Numbered from the stretch's first letter, positions 25,918 to 34,876 are shown. The stretch: DNA of 64,000 nucleotides from Streptomyces griseus (GCF_001715295.1 NZ_MDKB01000001.1:651536-715535); one strand, 5' to 3'. Translations and numbers: made by a program. Notes: a model not told the origin generated them from the letters alone.

Positions 25918-27306
25918 ATGGCAGCACCGGCAGACCCGCAGCGCATCGTCATCGAGGGCTGTGCCGTCGCCACCGTCGACGCCGACGACACCGAGTACGC
26001 CCGCGGGCACATCGTCGTGGCGGGCAACCGCATCGAGTCCGTCGGCCCCGGCAGGGCCCCGGAGGGCCTCGCGAACGTCGTACGGCGTATCGACGGCACG
26101 GGACACCTGGCCACGCCCGGCCTGGTCAACACCCACCACCACTTCTACCAGTGGATCACCAGGGGCCTGGCCACCGACCACAACCTCTTCGACTGGCTGG
26201 TCGCCCTGTACCCGACGTGGGCGCGCATCGACGAACCGATGGTCCGCGCCGCCGCGCAGGGGTCGCTCGCCATGATGGCCCGGGGCGGCGTCACCACCGC
26301 GACGGACCACCACTACGTCCACCCGCGGGGCTCCGGCGACCTCTCCGGCGCCGTCATCGGCGCGGCCCGTGACATGGGCGTACGGTTCACCCTCGCCCGG
26401 GGGTCCATGGACCGCGGTGAGAAGGACGGGGGGCTGCCGCCGGACTTCGCCGTCGAGTCCCTCGACGAGGCGCTCGCTGCGACCGAGGCGACCATCGACG
26501 CCCACCACGACGCCTCCTTCGACGCGATGACACAGATCGCCGTCGCGCCCTGCTCGCCCTTCTCCGTCTCCACCCGGCTCCTCACCCAGGCAGCGGAACT
26601 GGCGCGCCGCCGGGGCGTGCGTCTGCACACCCACGGCTCGGAGACCGTCGAGGAGGAGCGGTTCTGCAAGGAACTCTTCGGGTGCGGACCGACCGACTAC
26701 TTCGAGTCGGCCGGCTGGCTCGGCGACGACGTGTGGATGGCGCACTGCGTCCACATGGACGACTCCGACATCGCCGCCTTCGCCCGCACCGGAACGGGCG
26801 TCGCGCACTGCCCGTCCTCCAACGCCCGCCTCGCCGCGGGCACGGCCCGGGTCCCCGACATGCTCGCCGCCGGGGTACCGGTCGGCCTCGGCGTCGACGG
26901 CACCGCCTCCAACGAGTCAGGCGAACTCCACACCGAACTGCGCAACGCCCTCCTGATCAACCGCCTCGGCGCCCACCGCGAGAAGGCCCTCGACGTACGC
27001 GGGGCGCTGCGCCTGGGGACGTACGGCGGTGCCCAGGTCCTCGGCCGCGCCGGGGAGATCGGCTCCCTCGAGGCGGGCAAGCTCGCCGACCTCGTCCTGT
27101 GGAAGCTGGACACCCTCGCCCACGCCTCCATCGCCGACCCGGTGACCGCCCTCGTCCTCGGCGCCGCGGCCCCCGTCACCCTCTCCCTCGTCGACGGCAG
27201 ACCCGTCGTCGAGGCCGGCCGCCTGACCACCGTGGACGAGGACGCCGTCGCCCGCGCGACCCGCGACGAGGCACGGCGCCTGGCGCGGATCGCCGCCGGA
27301 ACCTGA
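25918..27306 (+). CDS. 8-oxoguanine deaminase (amidohydrolase)
   Basis: A 462-aa metal-dependent amidohydrolase expected to convert 8-oxoguanine to urate. The metal site is NTHHHFYQW; further ligands are in HTHGSE, MAHCVHMDD and GVDGTASNES. The NTHHHFYQWITRGL...ATDHHYVHP pattern is typical of the 8-oxoguanine deaminase group. ATG at 25918 follows GAAGGAAG. It sits between uricase and a purine permease, feeding urate into the pathway. A related guanine or isoguanine deaminase cannot be excluded from sequence alone. Confidence 0.87.
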   Translation: MAAPADPQRIVIEGCAVATVDADDTEYARGHIVVAGNRIESVGPGRAPEGLANVVRRIDGTGHLATPGLVNTHHHFYQWITRGLATDHNLFDWLVALYPTWARIDEPMVRAAAQGSLAMMARGGVTTATDHHYVHPRGSGDLSGAVIGAARDMGVRFTLARGSMDRGEKDGGLPPDFAVESLDEALAATEATIDAHHDASFDAMTQIAVAPCSPFSVSTRLLTQAAELARRRGVRLHTHGSETVEEERFCKELFGCGPTDYFESAGWLGDDVWMAHCVHMDDSDIAAFARTGTGVAHCPSSNARLAAGTARVPDMLAAGVPVGLGVDGTASNESGELHTELRNALLINRLGAHREKALDVRGALRLGTYGGAQVLGRAGEIGSLEAGKLADLVLWKLDTLAHASIADPVTALVLGAAAPVTLSLVDGRPVVEAGRLTTVDEDAVARATRDEARRLARIAAGT

Positions 27307-27321
27307 CGGTTCCCCCCGACA

Positions 27322-27353
27322 GGCCGGCCGAGGGGGACGGCCCTCGGCCGGCC
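27322..27353 (+). terminator. Hairpin after the 8-oxoguanine deaminase gene
   Basis: A 13-bp perfect stem (GGCCGGCCGAGGG) with 6-nt loop, 16 nt after the stop codon. It separates the deaminase from the permease gene. Confidence 0.7.
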
Positions 27354-27525
27354 GCCGCGGACCCACCGGTCCGCGGCAGCCCGCGCGGGTGCGCGTACCA
27401 CGCGTACGTGCCCCGCGCGGGTGCACCGAGCTGCCCGCACCAGCTGCACGACCTGCCCCAACGCACCACTCAGCACCACCTCCCTGACAACCACGTCGCC
27501 GACGTGTACCCGACCGGAGGAAGCC

Positions 27526-28992
27526 GTGGCAGCTACGCCCAGGTTTCGCAAGGAAGCAGTCGAAGAACCCGGCAGGCAGGACGCCGCCGGAACCGGCCGG
27601 AAGCATCCGGTCGACGAAACGCTCCCGCCCCTCAGGATGTTCACCAGCGGTCTGCAGCACGTGGCCGCGATGTACGCGGGTGTGGTGGCCCCGCCCATGA
27701 TCGTGGGGCCCGCCGTGGGGCTCGGCGCGGAGGAGACCGCCTTCCTCATGGGGGCGAGCCTCTTCACCGCGGGCATAGCCACCCTGCTCCAGACCCTCGG
27801 CTTCTGGCGCGTCGGTGCCCGGCTGCCGTTCGTCAACGGCGTCTCGTTCGCCGGGGTGACCCCGATGATCGCGATCGGCAAGGACCGGGGACACGACGGC
27901 ATCGCCGTCATCTTCGGTGCGATCATCGTCGCCAGCCTCCTCGGCTTCGTCCTCGCGCCGTACTTCTGCAAACTCGTACGGTTCTTCCCGCCGGTCGTCA
28001 CGGGCACCGTCATCACGCTGATCGGTGTCTCGCTCCTGCCGGTCGCCTTCACCTGGTCGCAGGGCGGCAACGCGAACGCCGGCGACTACGGTTCGACGAC
28101 CAACATCACCATGGCCGCCGTGACCCTCGTGATCGTGCTCGCCCTGCGCAAGCTGCTGCGCGGCTTCCTCCAGCAGATCGCGATCCTGCTCGGCCTGGCC
28201 GTCGGCACCCTGATCGCCGTACCCGTCGGCATCACGGACTTCGGGGCGCTGGGCGACGCCGACCTGGTCGGCTTCCCGACGCCGTTCCACTTCGGTGCCC
28301 CGCAGTTCGAGATCGCCGCCATCGTCTCGATGTGCATCGTGATGCTGGTCTGCATGACCGAGTCCACCGCCGACATGCTGGCCCTCGGCAGGATCGTCGG
28401 CCGGCCGGCGGACGAGCGGACCATCGAGGGCGGCCTGCGCGCGGACACCCTCGGCAGTGCCCTCAGCCCCCTCTTCAACGGCTTCATGTGCAGCGCCTTC
28501 GCGCAGAACATCGGGCTGGTCGCGATGACCAAGGTCCGCAGCCGGTTCGTGGTCGCCGTGGGCGGAGTCATCCTGGTGGTCCTCGGGCTCGTCCCCGTCG
28601 CCGCGTCCGTCATCGCCCTCGTACCGCTCCCGGTGCTCGGCGGCGCCGGGATCGTGCTGTTCGGCTCGGTCGCCGCGAGCGGCATCCAGACCCTGGCCGC
28701 CGCCGCCCTGGAGAAGGGCGAGAACGCGCTGATCGTCGCCGCCGCCGTGGGGGTCGGCCTCATCCCGATCGCCGCGCCGGACTTCTACCACGCCTTCCCC
28801 CAGGACCTGCTCGTCGTCCTGGACTCGGGCATCTCGACCGGCTGTGTCGTGGCGATCGTGCTGAACCTGGCCTTCAACCACCTGGGGCGGAAACCCGACG
28901 CGGACGGTGCCCCGGGCGGTCGGACGGCGGACGGGGAAGCCGCGGACACCGGCCGGCCGAAGGACCCGATGGCCCTGCCCGTCGTCCCTTGA
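27526..28992 (+). CDS. NCS2/NAT-family purine (urate/xanthine) permease
   Basis: A 488-aa polytopic membrane protein of the nucleobase-ascorbate transporter family. Signatures: MTESTADMLALG in TM8 with the substrate-binding glutamate, and AFAQNIGLVAMTKVRSR with the NAT motif Q-N-x-G and following helix. Residues about 40-460 hold the helices; the N-terminal 35 residues are polar. GTG at 27526 has GGAGG 7 nt upstream. Position after uricase and 8-oxoguanine deaminase suggests urate or xanthine uptake by proton symport. Confidence 0.9.
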   Translation: MAATPRFRKEAVEEPGRQDAAGTGRKHPVDETLPPLRMFTSGLQHVAAMYAGVVAPPMIVGPAVGLGAEETAFLMGASLFTAGIATLLQTLGFWRVGARLPFVNGVSFAGVTPMIAIGKDRGHDGIAVIFGAIIVASLLGFVLAPYFCKLVRFFPPVVTGTVITLIGVSLLPVAFTWSQGGNANAGDYGSTTNITMAAVTLVIVLALRKLLRGFLQQIAILLGLAVGTLIAVPVGITDFGALGDADLVGFPTPFHFGAPQFEIAAIVSMCIVMLVCMTESTADMLALGRIVGRPADERTIEGGLRADTLGSALSPLFNGFMCSAFAQNIGLVAMTKVRSRFVVAVGGVILVVLGLVPVAASVIALVPLPVLGGAGIVLFGSVAASGIQTLAAAALEKGENALIVAAAVGVGLIPIAAPDFYHAFPQDLLVVLDSGISTGCVVAIVLNLAFNHLGRKPDADGAPGGRTADGEAADTGRPKDPMALPVVP

Positions 28993-29001
28993 CCGGCCGG
29001 C

Positions 29002-29039
29002 GCGCGTACGGCCTTCCCGACGAGGGACGCCGTACGCGC
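29002..29039. terminator. Bidirectional hairpin between permease and chitosanase
   Basis: Arms GCGCGTACGGC (29002-29012) and its complement (29029-29039) with a 16-nt loop, between convergent genes. Confidence 0.6.
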
Positions 29040-29055
29040 ACCGGGGCCGGCGGCG

Positions 29056-29934
29056 TCAGCCGATGTGGTAACTGTCGCCGTACACCCGCCAGTCGAGCGG
29101 CGGGTCGAGGTCCAGGTTGCCGTTCCGCAGGAAGACCCGCTGGGCCGTGTCGACCCGGCTGGTGTCCGAGTGGGCCTCCTCCTGCTTCATGGCCCGGACC
29201 CGGGCGTCCAGGAAAGCGTCGAGGTAGGCGACCTCGTCGCCGCCCTGCGACGGGGGCCGGGCCCGGTCCAGGGCCGCCCGCCGGATGGAGCCGAAGCTCG
29301 CGCTGTCGTCGCCCCCGCCGTGCATGACGAGGGCGTCGTAGTACGCGAACTGCCCGAGCGTGCCCAGTCCGTCGGCCTTGCCCTGGCGGACGGCCGGATC
29401 GAAGTACACCCGGTCCCGTTCGTCGTTCTGTGCCTGCTCGAACGCGGGATCGGTGGCCGCCTCGGCCCAGTCCCGGGTGAAGCCGGGGTCGAGTCCGTCG
29501 TGCGAGTCGGTGCCGTCCACCTCGCGCAGGGCGGGCAGGTACTTCTCCAGGACGTTGCCCGGAGCGCGGCGCGCGTACAGCTCCACCAGGTCGAGCATGT
29601 CACCGGTGCCGGAGCAGAAACCGATGATGCCGGCGGTGTAGCCGCGGCCGTCGCCGATGTCCTCGATGTAGCCGTACTGCGCCTTCCAGTCCAGCGAGGA
29701 GTTCTCCGCGCTGGAGACCAGCTGCATCGCGATGTCCTTCTTCGCGGGGTCGTCGAGCCCGGCCGTGGCTGCCTCCAGGTGATGAGCGGCCGGCGGCGTG
29801 GGGGCGCCGGCGTGGGCGGTGACCGGAATCGCGGTGAGGGCCAGCCCGAGGGCGACCGCGGCGAGACCGGCGGGGCGGGTGAAGCGTGCGAGACGGATGG
29901 TGCGACGTGCGGTGCCGTTGTGGGGGTGGAGCAC
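29056..29934 (-). CDS. csn: Secreted chitosanase, GH46
   Basis: A 292-aa secreted endo-hydrolase of chitosan. A signal peptide covers about residues 1-42 (basic RTIRLARFTR, hydrophobic LAAVALGLALTAI, cleavage near AHA/GAP). The mature GH46 domain begins with GLDDPAKKDIAMQLVSSAENSS. The catalytic pair is Glu77 (SSAENSS) and Asp95 (EDIGDGRG), matching Glu22 and Asp40 of the well-studied Streptomyces N174 enzyme. GTG at 29934 follows GGAGG. A palindrome about 40-55 nt upstream is the likely CsnR-type operator. Confidence 0.95.
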   Translation of the reverse strand: MLHPHNGTARRTIRLARFTRPAGLAAVALGLALTAIPVTAHAGAPTPPAAHHLEAATAGLDDPAKKDIAMQLVSSAENSSLDWKAQYGYIEDIGDGRGYTAGIIGFCSGTGDMLDLVELYARRAPGNVLEKYLPALREVDGTDSHDGLDPGFTRDWAEAATDPAFEQAQNDERDRVYFDPAVRQGKADGLGTLGQFAYYDALVMHGGGDDSASFGSIRRAALDRARPPSQGGDEVAYLDAFLDARVRAMKQEEAHSDTSRVDTAQRVFLRNGNLDLDPPLDWRVYGDSYHIG

Positions 29935-29970
29935 CAGACCTCCAAAGGGAGTTCGTCGTTCCGGTGTTCT

Positions 29971-29989
29971 GTTAGGAAGCTTTCCTATC
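29971..29989 (-). promoter_or_regulatory. Chitosanase operator (CsnR-box-like palindrome)
   Basis: TAGGAA-GCT-TTCCTA (29973-29987), a perfect 6+6 palindrome, flanked by a matching outer G/C pair. Chitosanase genes of Streptomyces are known to be repressed by the ROK-family protein CsnR at AGGAAA/TTTCCT-like palindromes close to the promoter. The position upstream of the GTG fits. Confidence 0.7.
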
Positions 29990-30127
29990 AGGCTCCGGGA
30001 GTGCCGTACAGACCCCCGGCACGGGTGGGCCGAAACACCTCGCAGGGAGGGGCCCGGCAGCCCGTGCCCGAGCTGCCGGGACGGGGGCCGGAACCGGTGG
30101 AGGTCCGGCGGCTGTAGCGTTCGGGGC

Positions 30128-30811
30128 ATGGAAGATCAGTCTGTTGTGGATGTCGGCGACGTCCGGCTGGCGTACCGGGCCTGGGGCGACCCGTTCGGCT
30201 CGCCCGTCGTCCTGCTGCACGGCCTCGGTGGCTCGTCCGCGAGCTGGGAGGCGGTGGGCGGCCTGCTGGGCGAGGAGTGGCGGGTCTACGCCCTCGACCT
30301 GCGGGGGCACGGCGAGAGCGACTGGCCGGACGAGTACGGCTTCGAGCAGATGAGGGACGACGTCCTCGGTTTCCTCGATGAGCTCGACCTCGACCGGGTC
30401 GGGCTGGTCGGGCACGCCATGGGCGGGGTGGTCGCCTACCTCCTCGCCGAGGAGCACGCGGACCGGGTGGAGCGGCTCGTCCTGGTGGAGACCCCGCCGC
30501 CCTTCCCCGGGCAGCTCCCCGCCGAGGACACCTTGCCGGGGCCGGTGGACTACGACGAGAACGCCGTTCCGGCCGTCCGTGCCCAGACAGAGGAGCCCGA
30601 CCCTCGGTGGGAGGAGGAGCTGGGCCAGATCGTCGCGCCCACCCTGATGATCGCGGGCGGCCCGGAGAGCGGAATGCCCCAGGGCAGGCTCCCCGACATG
30701 GCCTCGCTCGTCCCGGACTGCCGGCTCCTCACCCTGGGGGGCGGCCACCAGGTGCACATGCGCCACCCCGACCAGGTGGCCCAGCAGATCACCGAGTTCT
30801 TCACCAGCTGA
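30128..30811 (+). CDS. Alpha/beta-hydrolase-fold protein lacking the nucleophile serine
   Basis: A 227-aa protein with a clear alpha/beta-hydrolase fold: LLHGLGGSSASW (oxyanion region), LDLRGHGESDW and the nucleophile elbow VGHAMGGVVAY. The elbow has Ala97 where Ser is expected. The catalytic-acid region is replaced by IAGGPESGMPQ, and the base histidine is in GGGHQVHMRHP. The codon (gcc at 30416-30418) is unambiguous. It may be a non-catalytic member or act by a serine-independent mechanism, as in cofactor-free dioxygenases of this fold that keep Ser; none is proven. ATG at 30128 is used. No operon partner. Confidence 0.75.
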   Translation: MEDQSVVDVGDVRLAYRAWGDPFGSPVVLLHGLGGSSASWEAVGGLLGEEWRVYALDLRGHGESDWPDEYGFEQMRDDVLGFLDELDLDRVGLVGHAMGGVVAYLLAEEHADRVERLVLVETPPPFPGQLPAEDTLPGPVDYDENAVPAVRAQTEEPDPRWEEELGQIVAPTLMIAGGPESGMPQGRLPDMASLVPDCRLLTLGGGHQVHMRHPDQVAQQITEFFTS

Positions 30812-30982
30812 CCCGTGGGGGCTTCAGCGGCGAGGGGGACCGTCGCGGAGCCCAGGCCTCCGACGAGGAGGACCGTGCCCGCGGTCGGAGAACCCGCCTG
30901 GGGCGGCGCGGGCCGACCGGGCGGACCCGCCAGCTCCGCCGCTCCGGCGGGGACGGTGTGTTCGGCGGGGGGTGACCAGACG

Positions 30983-31594
30983 TCAGCCCCGCCCGCCCGG
31001 CCCGTCCGGCTGCCAGTCCGGGTGGCGTCCGCTCAGCCCGATGACCTGGTCCAGCAGCGGGGCGCCGGGCGGGACGGGGACCGGTGTGCCGAAGAGCGGG
31101 CCGTCGCCGTCGGCGGGCGTGAGCAGCGCCTGCGACGAGCGCAGGCTCGCCTCGTCCGCCCGGAACGGCTGGCCGGTCGCGCGGGCCAGGTCCCAGCCGT
31201 GCACGACCAGCTCGTTCAGCGCGACCATGGCGGCGACCTGGCCCGGCAGGTCCACGCCGCCGGCCCGGGTCATGCCCTCCTGGGCGCCGGGCGAGCGCCA
31301 TGCCGCGACCAGCTCGTCCAGCAGCGGGGGCAGCGCCTCGCGCCAGTCGTCGGGGAGCGGGGGCAGCCCCGAGGCGGGGGAGGTGTCGGTCGCCGGCCCG
31401 AACCGCTTGCGCGCCGCGTCGCCGAAGGCGGCGGTCAGCCCGACGATGTGCGCGAGCAGATCGCGTACGGCGTAGTCGGGGCAGGGGGTCGGGCCGGTGA
31501 GCCGGCGGTCGTCGACCGCGGCGGCGAGTGCGCCCATCTCCCGGGCCGCCGGTTCCAGATCGATCACGGGTGTGGTTCCGCTGTGCGTGTCCAT
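30983..31594 (-). CDS. TIGR03086-type metal-binding DinB/maleylpyruvate isomerase-like protein
   Basis: A 203-aa protein of the DinB/MDMPI superfamily. Signatures: CPDYAVRDLLAHIVG near residue 38-52 and ALNELVVHGWDLARATGQ near 130-147. The histidines in LLAHIVG and VVHGWDL are the usual metal ligands. Relatives bind zinc and use mycothiol, but most TIGR03086 members have no assigned reaction. ATG at 31594 is chosen; the frame continues upstream through the divergent lipoprotein gene and is not coding there. Confidence 0.8.
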   Translation of the reverse strand: MDTHSGTTPVIDLEPAAREMGALAAAVDDRRLTGPTPCPDYAVRDLLAHIVGLTAAFGDAARKRFGPATDTSPASGLPPLPDDWREALPPLLDELVAAWRSPGAQEGMTRAGGVDLPGQVAAMVALNELVVHGWDLARATGQPFRADEASLRSSQALLTPADGDGPLFGTPVPVPPGAPLLDQVIGLSGRHPDWQPDGPGGRG

Positions 31595-31694
31595 ACCTGG
31601 GGGACCGCTCCCGGGCCCGGAACTCATCGCCGGAGCGGGACATTGCGGAACGTTCCCCACCGCCCCCTTGTCGGCACCCCCGCCCCCATGGCAT

Positions 31695-31710
31695 ATAGGT
31701 CTGGACCATT
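31695..31710 (+). promoter_or_regulatory. DasR-element-like palindrome upstream of the FnIII lipoprotein
   Basis: ATAGGTCTGGACCATT matches the chitin/GlcNAc regulator DasR consensus (ACTGGTCTAGACCAGT) at 11 of 16 positions including GGTCT and GACCA. It ends 22 nt before the GTG start, a repressing position. A second palindrome, GGAACGTTCC, lies at 31647-31656. Confidence 0.5.
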
Positions 31711-31732
31711 GCTCCGGATGGAAGGCACCTCC

Positions 31733-32710
31733 GTGCAACGCCCCCACGCGCGCACCGCGACGACCTGCTCCGCCGTCCTGCTCCTCGCCTCGCTCACCGC
31801 CTGCGCGGGCTCCGCCGAGGCGGACACCGAGAAGCCCACGACGCCCCGGGGCGTCACCGTGCAGGCGGGCAGTGCCACCTCCGTGCACGTCATGTGGGAG
31901 CAGGCCTCCGACAACAAGGGCGTCACCGGCTACGAGGTCTACCGCGAGGGCCGGAAGAGCGTCTCGGTCCCGGCGGCCAGACGGATGACGGACGTCGACG
32001 GGCTGACCGCCTCCACCGCCTACACGTTCACGGTGAGGGCCCGCGACGCCGCCGGCAACCTCTCCGCCGCGAGCACTGCCGTTCCCGTGACCACCCCCGC
32101 CGCGCCACCCGCCGACGTCGCGCCGCCGACCGCCCCCGTGACGCTGCGGGGCACGGCCGACAGCGGCCGGACGGCCACCCTGTCCTGGGGCGGCTCCACG
32201 GACGACGTCGGCGTGACCTCGTACGACGTCTACCAGGAGGACTCCCGGATCCACAGTGTCGCCGGCACCGGGACCACGGCCCGCCTCACCGGGCTGCGGC
32301 CCGGCACCGTCTACACCTTCACCGTCCGGGCCCGGGACGCGTCCGAGAAGTCCTCACCGGACAGCAACTCCCTGGACCTCACCACCCCGTCGGCCCCCGG
32401 CGCCCCCGCGAGCACCGCGCCCACGGGCCTGCGGACCACGACGAAGGCGCAAGGCGCGGAGTTCGCGGTCGACCTGTCCTGGGACCAGCCGGACACCGGC
32501 GGCGCCATTCCGGCGTACCAGCTCTTCCTGAACGGGAAGATGACCACCACGATCGTCTGGGGCGGCACACCGCCCGCCGGCCGTGCCACCTATCGGCTCA
32601 CCCTCACCGACCCGCCCGGCACGCGGTACTCCCTCAAGATCCGGCCCAAGCTCCCCGACGGGACGTGGGGCGACTTCTCGGCCCAGCGCACGGTGGTCCT
32701 GGGCGGCTGA
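31733..32710 (+). CDS. Lipoprotein with fibronectin type III repeats
   Basis: A 325-aa exported protein. The N-terminus has a lipoprotein signal ending in the lipobox LTAC (residues about 20-23). Three FnIII-like modules follow: about 34-120 (TPRGVTVQAGS, YTFTVRARDAAGN), about 130-215 (VTLRGTADSG, YTFTVRARDASE) and a more divergent third to the end. No catalytic domain is present. GTG at 31733 is chosen because GGAAGG lies 8 nt upstream; ATG at 31718 is an alternative. FnIII modules are common on chitinases and cellulases; with a DasR-like site and a chitosanase nearby, polysaccharide binding at the cell surface is a reasonable guess. Confidence 0.8.
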   Translation: MQRPHARTATTCSAVLLLASLTACAGSAEADTEKPTTPRGVTVQAGSATSVHVMWEQASDNKGVTGYEVYREGRKSVSVPAARRMTDVDGLTASTAYTFTVRARDAAGNLSAASTAVPVTTPAAPPADVAPPTAPVTLRGTADSGRTATLSWGGSTDDVGVTSYDVYQEDSRIHSVAGTGTTARLTGLRPGTVYTFTVRARDASEKSSPDSNSLDLTTPSAPGAPASTAPTGLRTTTKAQGAEFAVDLSWDQPDTGGAIPAYQLFLNGKMTTTIVWGGTPPAGRATYRLTLTDPPGTRYSLKIRPKLPDGTWGDFSAQRTVVLGG

Positions 32711-32720
32711 CCTGGGAACC

Positions 32721-32747
32721 GGGCCCGGCGCCCCGCGCGCCGGGCCC
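32721..32747. terminator. Hairpin after the FnIII lipoprotein
   Basis: Arms GGGCCCGGCG and CGCCGGGCCC with a 7-nt loop, 10 nt after the stop, upstream of the convergent protease stop. Confidence 0.65.
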
Positions 32748-32965
32748 ATCGGGGGAGGTGTACGGTCTCCGCCCACGGCGGTGCGGGCAGGGCCGAGAGG
32801 CCGATCGGTGCGGCGACGCTCGTGCAGGAGGGGGTCCGGCGGGCGGCGCGGAGCCCTCGGCTCGTCGTCGATCCGCCCGGTTGCGGGCAGCGCCCGCGCC
32901 GGGCAACGGCCCTGCGGAGCGCCGCAGTTCCTCCGGCCGCCTGCGCCGGGAGCCCGGCGGAACAG

Positions 32966-34255
32966 CTACCCGGCGAAGCCGTCCCGGAGGATCTGGCGGG
33001 CCAGCCGGCTGCGGGCGTCGGCGAGTTCCCCGGTGATCCGTCGCTCCCGCTCCTCGTCCACGACCACGGCCGCCGGTACCGGCGTAGCCGACAGGAGCCG
33101 TTCGCGCCGCAGATGCGTCGGCGGGTGGGTCGAGTCGACGCGGTGTCCCCGCAGGGCGCCGGCCCGGCGCCTGCGCTCGTACTCGTGCTCGGGGATCGAC
33201 CCGGCGTCCGCCGCCAGGACGTCCCACAGCCGCTCGGCCCGTTCCTCCGGCCGGTCGGTGCCCCGTCGTGCGGAGCGTGGGGCGTTCGCCTCGCGCCGCA
33301 GCGTGACCTCAGCCGAGTCCGCCACCAGGATGCGGTCCAGGAGGCCCACCGCCGCTTCGGTGGAACCGGCGCGGGCGGCCGACGAGTCGGCGAGGTACTC
33401 GGCACGCCGGCCGGCGTGCAGGGTCAGCCCGTCGAGCACCGTCAGCACGCCCTGGACCAGCGCACGCGGCACGAAGCAGACGAGGGCGACCGCCATCTCC
33501 GTGGGGGACGGGTCCTCCGCCGGCGCCAGGAAGTACCGCCACGCGGTCAGCGATCGGTACGCGGTCGCGAGGACGATCCCGCGGCGGGTGTCCCCGTTGC
33601 TGTAGTGGCCGAGTTCGTGGCCCAGCAGGGCGATGCGCTGCTGGGGAGTGAGCAGTTCCCACAGCGGCAGGCCGATGGTCAGCAGACGGCGCTCGCGCAC
33701 GCCACAGGTGGTCACGCTCGCGTTCACCGCCGTATCGATCGCGATCACGTCCACGCCGCGGGTTCCGGCGACCCGGGCGATGTCGTCGACCAGCCCGTAC
33801 AGCGCGGGTGCGTCGCCACGGCCCAGCACCGGGCCCTCCGTGGGCAACCGGGGCAGGCGCGGTCCGAGGGTCCACGCGAGGAAGAGGAGGAACAGGCCGA
33901 ACGGCATGCCGAGACCGCCCCATCCGTACACCACGCACCAGACTCCGCCGACGACCAGGGCCAGTGTCACACCGTGCACGGCGCACGCGAGGGCATAGGC
34001 GCAGAGTGCGGGAAGGGTCCGGGCGGTGGGCGCGTGGTCGTCCCCGCCGACCTCGGCGTGCAGCCGTTCGCCGTGGCGGCGGGCGGCGACGCGACGCGCC
34101 CGGCCCAGCCGCCCCTGGACGTGCCGCTCCTCGTCCCCCTCCGGATCCACGTTCCAGTCGCACGCGGCACACCACGTGGTGAAGCGGCGGTCCGTCCGGA
34201 TCTCCGTGCCGCACTCAGGACACGGCCGGGACTCTTCCTCCGTGACGACCTGCAT
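32966..34255 (-). CDS. Membrane M48-family zinc metalloprotease with N-terminal zinc ribbon
   Basis: A 429-aa membrane protein. The N-terminus has CPECG...CAACDWN, a zinc ribbon (residues about 12-34). Two hydrophobic helices follow at about 82-130 (LCAYALACAVHGVTLALVVGG, FGLFLLFLAWTLG). The protease site HELGH is at about residue 213, with the third ligand in AEYLAD at about 285. This is the gluzincin arrangement of M48 (HtpX/Ste24-like). ATG at 34255 follows GGAGGGG. Likely a membrane protein quality-control peptidase. The zinc ribbon plus M48 combination is seen in several actinomycete paralogues. Confidence 0.85.
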   Translation of the reverse strand: MQVVTEEESRPCPECGTEIRTDRRFTTWCAACDWNVDPEGDEERHVQGRLGRARRVAARRHGERLHAEVGGDDHAPTARTLPALCAYALACAVHGVTLALVVGGVWCVVYGWGGLGMPFGLFLLFLAWTLGPRLPRLPTEGPVLGRGDAPALYGLVDDIARVAGTRGVDVIAIDTAVNASVTTCGVRERRLLTIGLPLWELLTPQQRIALLGHELGHYSNGDTRRGIVLATAYRSLTAWRYFLAPAEDPSPTEMAVALVCFVPRALVQGVLTVLDGLTLHAGRRAEYLADSSAARAGSTEAAVGLLDRILVADSAEVTLRREANAPRSARRGTDRPEERAERLWDVLAADAGSIPEHEYERRRRAGALRGHRVDSTHPPTHLRRERLLSATPVPAAVVVDEERERRITGELADARSRLARQILRDGFAG

Positions 34256-34441
34256 CGAAACGTTTCCCCTCCCCTGCGGCCACTCCCCAGAAGCCGCTTG
34301 TACATGACAGGGGGCAGCTGATCACGCGGGGCGGCCGGCGTAAAGCCCGGCATCCCCTTCGTGGTAATCGTCCGATTCCGGGTACCCGGCCGGTCCGGGC
34401 CCTCCCCGGACGAGCCGCTCCGACCGAAGGGATGGAAGGCC

Positions 34442-34876
34442 ATGCAGTACGAGGAGCTGATCGGAAAAGTGCAGGCCAGGGCCCAGCTGCCCGGCCGGGG
34501 TCCTGCCGAACGCCTGACGGGTGCGGTGCTGCGGACGCTGGCCGAGCGGGTGCCCGACGGGCTGGCCGGGCATCTGCTGGCCCAGCTGCCGTCGGCGCTG
34601 GCAGCCTCGGTGTCCGGGGAGGCGGGGGAGGCCGGGTCGCCCGCCCACGAGCCGGAGGCCGGCGGATCCGGCGAGCGCTTCGACCTCACCGCGTTCGTCG
34701 GCCGGGTCGCCTGGCGGGCCGGTGTCTCCGAGGACGTGGCGCTGCGGCAGACGGCCGCGGTTTTCGAGGTCCTGGACGCGGCCGTCGCCCCCGAGCTGAT
34801 GGAGAAGCTGACGGCCGCCCTGCCGGCGGACATCGGAAAGCTGCTGCCTACCGCACGGGTCGCCGACACCGACTGA
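34442..34876 (+). CDS. DUF2267 domain protein
   Basis: A 144-aa, mostly helical protein of the DUF2267 family. Two similar halves are seen: AERLTGAVLRTLAERVPDGLAGHLLAQLP and VALRQTAAVFEVLDAAVAPELMEKLTAALP, each ending in an L-x-x-x-LP motif typical of the family. ATG at 34442 follows GGAAGG. The function of DUF2267 is not known. It is the last ordinary gene before the accessory patch. Confidence 0.82.
   Translation: MQYEELIGKVQARAQLPGRGPAERLTGAVLRTLAERVPDGLAGHLLAQLPSALAASVSGEAGEAGSPAHEPEAGGSGERFDLTAFVGRVAWRAGVSEDVALRQTAAVFEVLDAAVAPELMEKLTAALPADIGKLLPTARVADTD

Noticed and set aside
26682..29327. 881-codon plus-strand frame across deaminase and permease
   Set aside because: It spans two genes and a terminator, is Arg-rich and shadows real frames.
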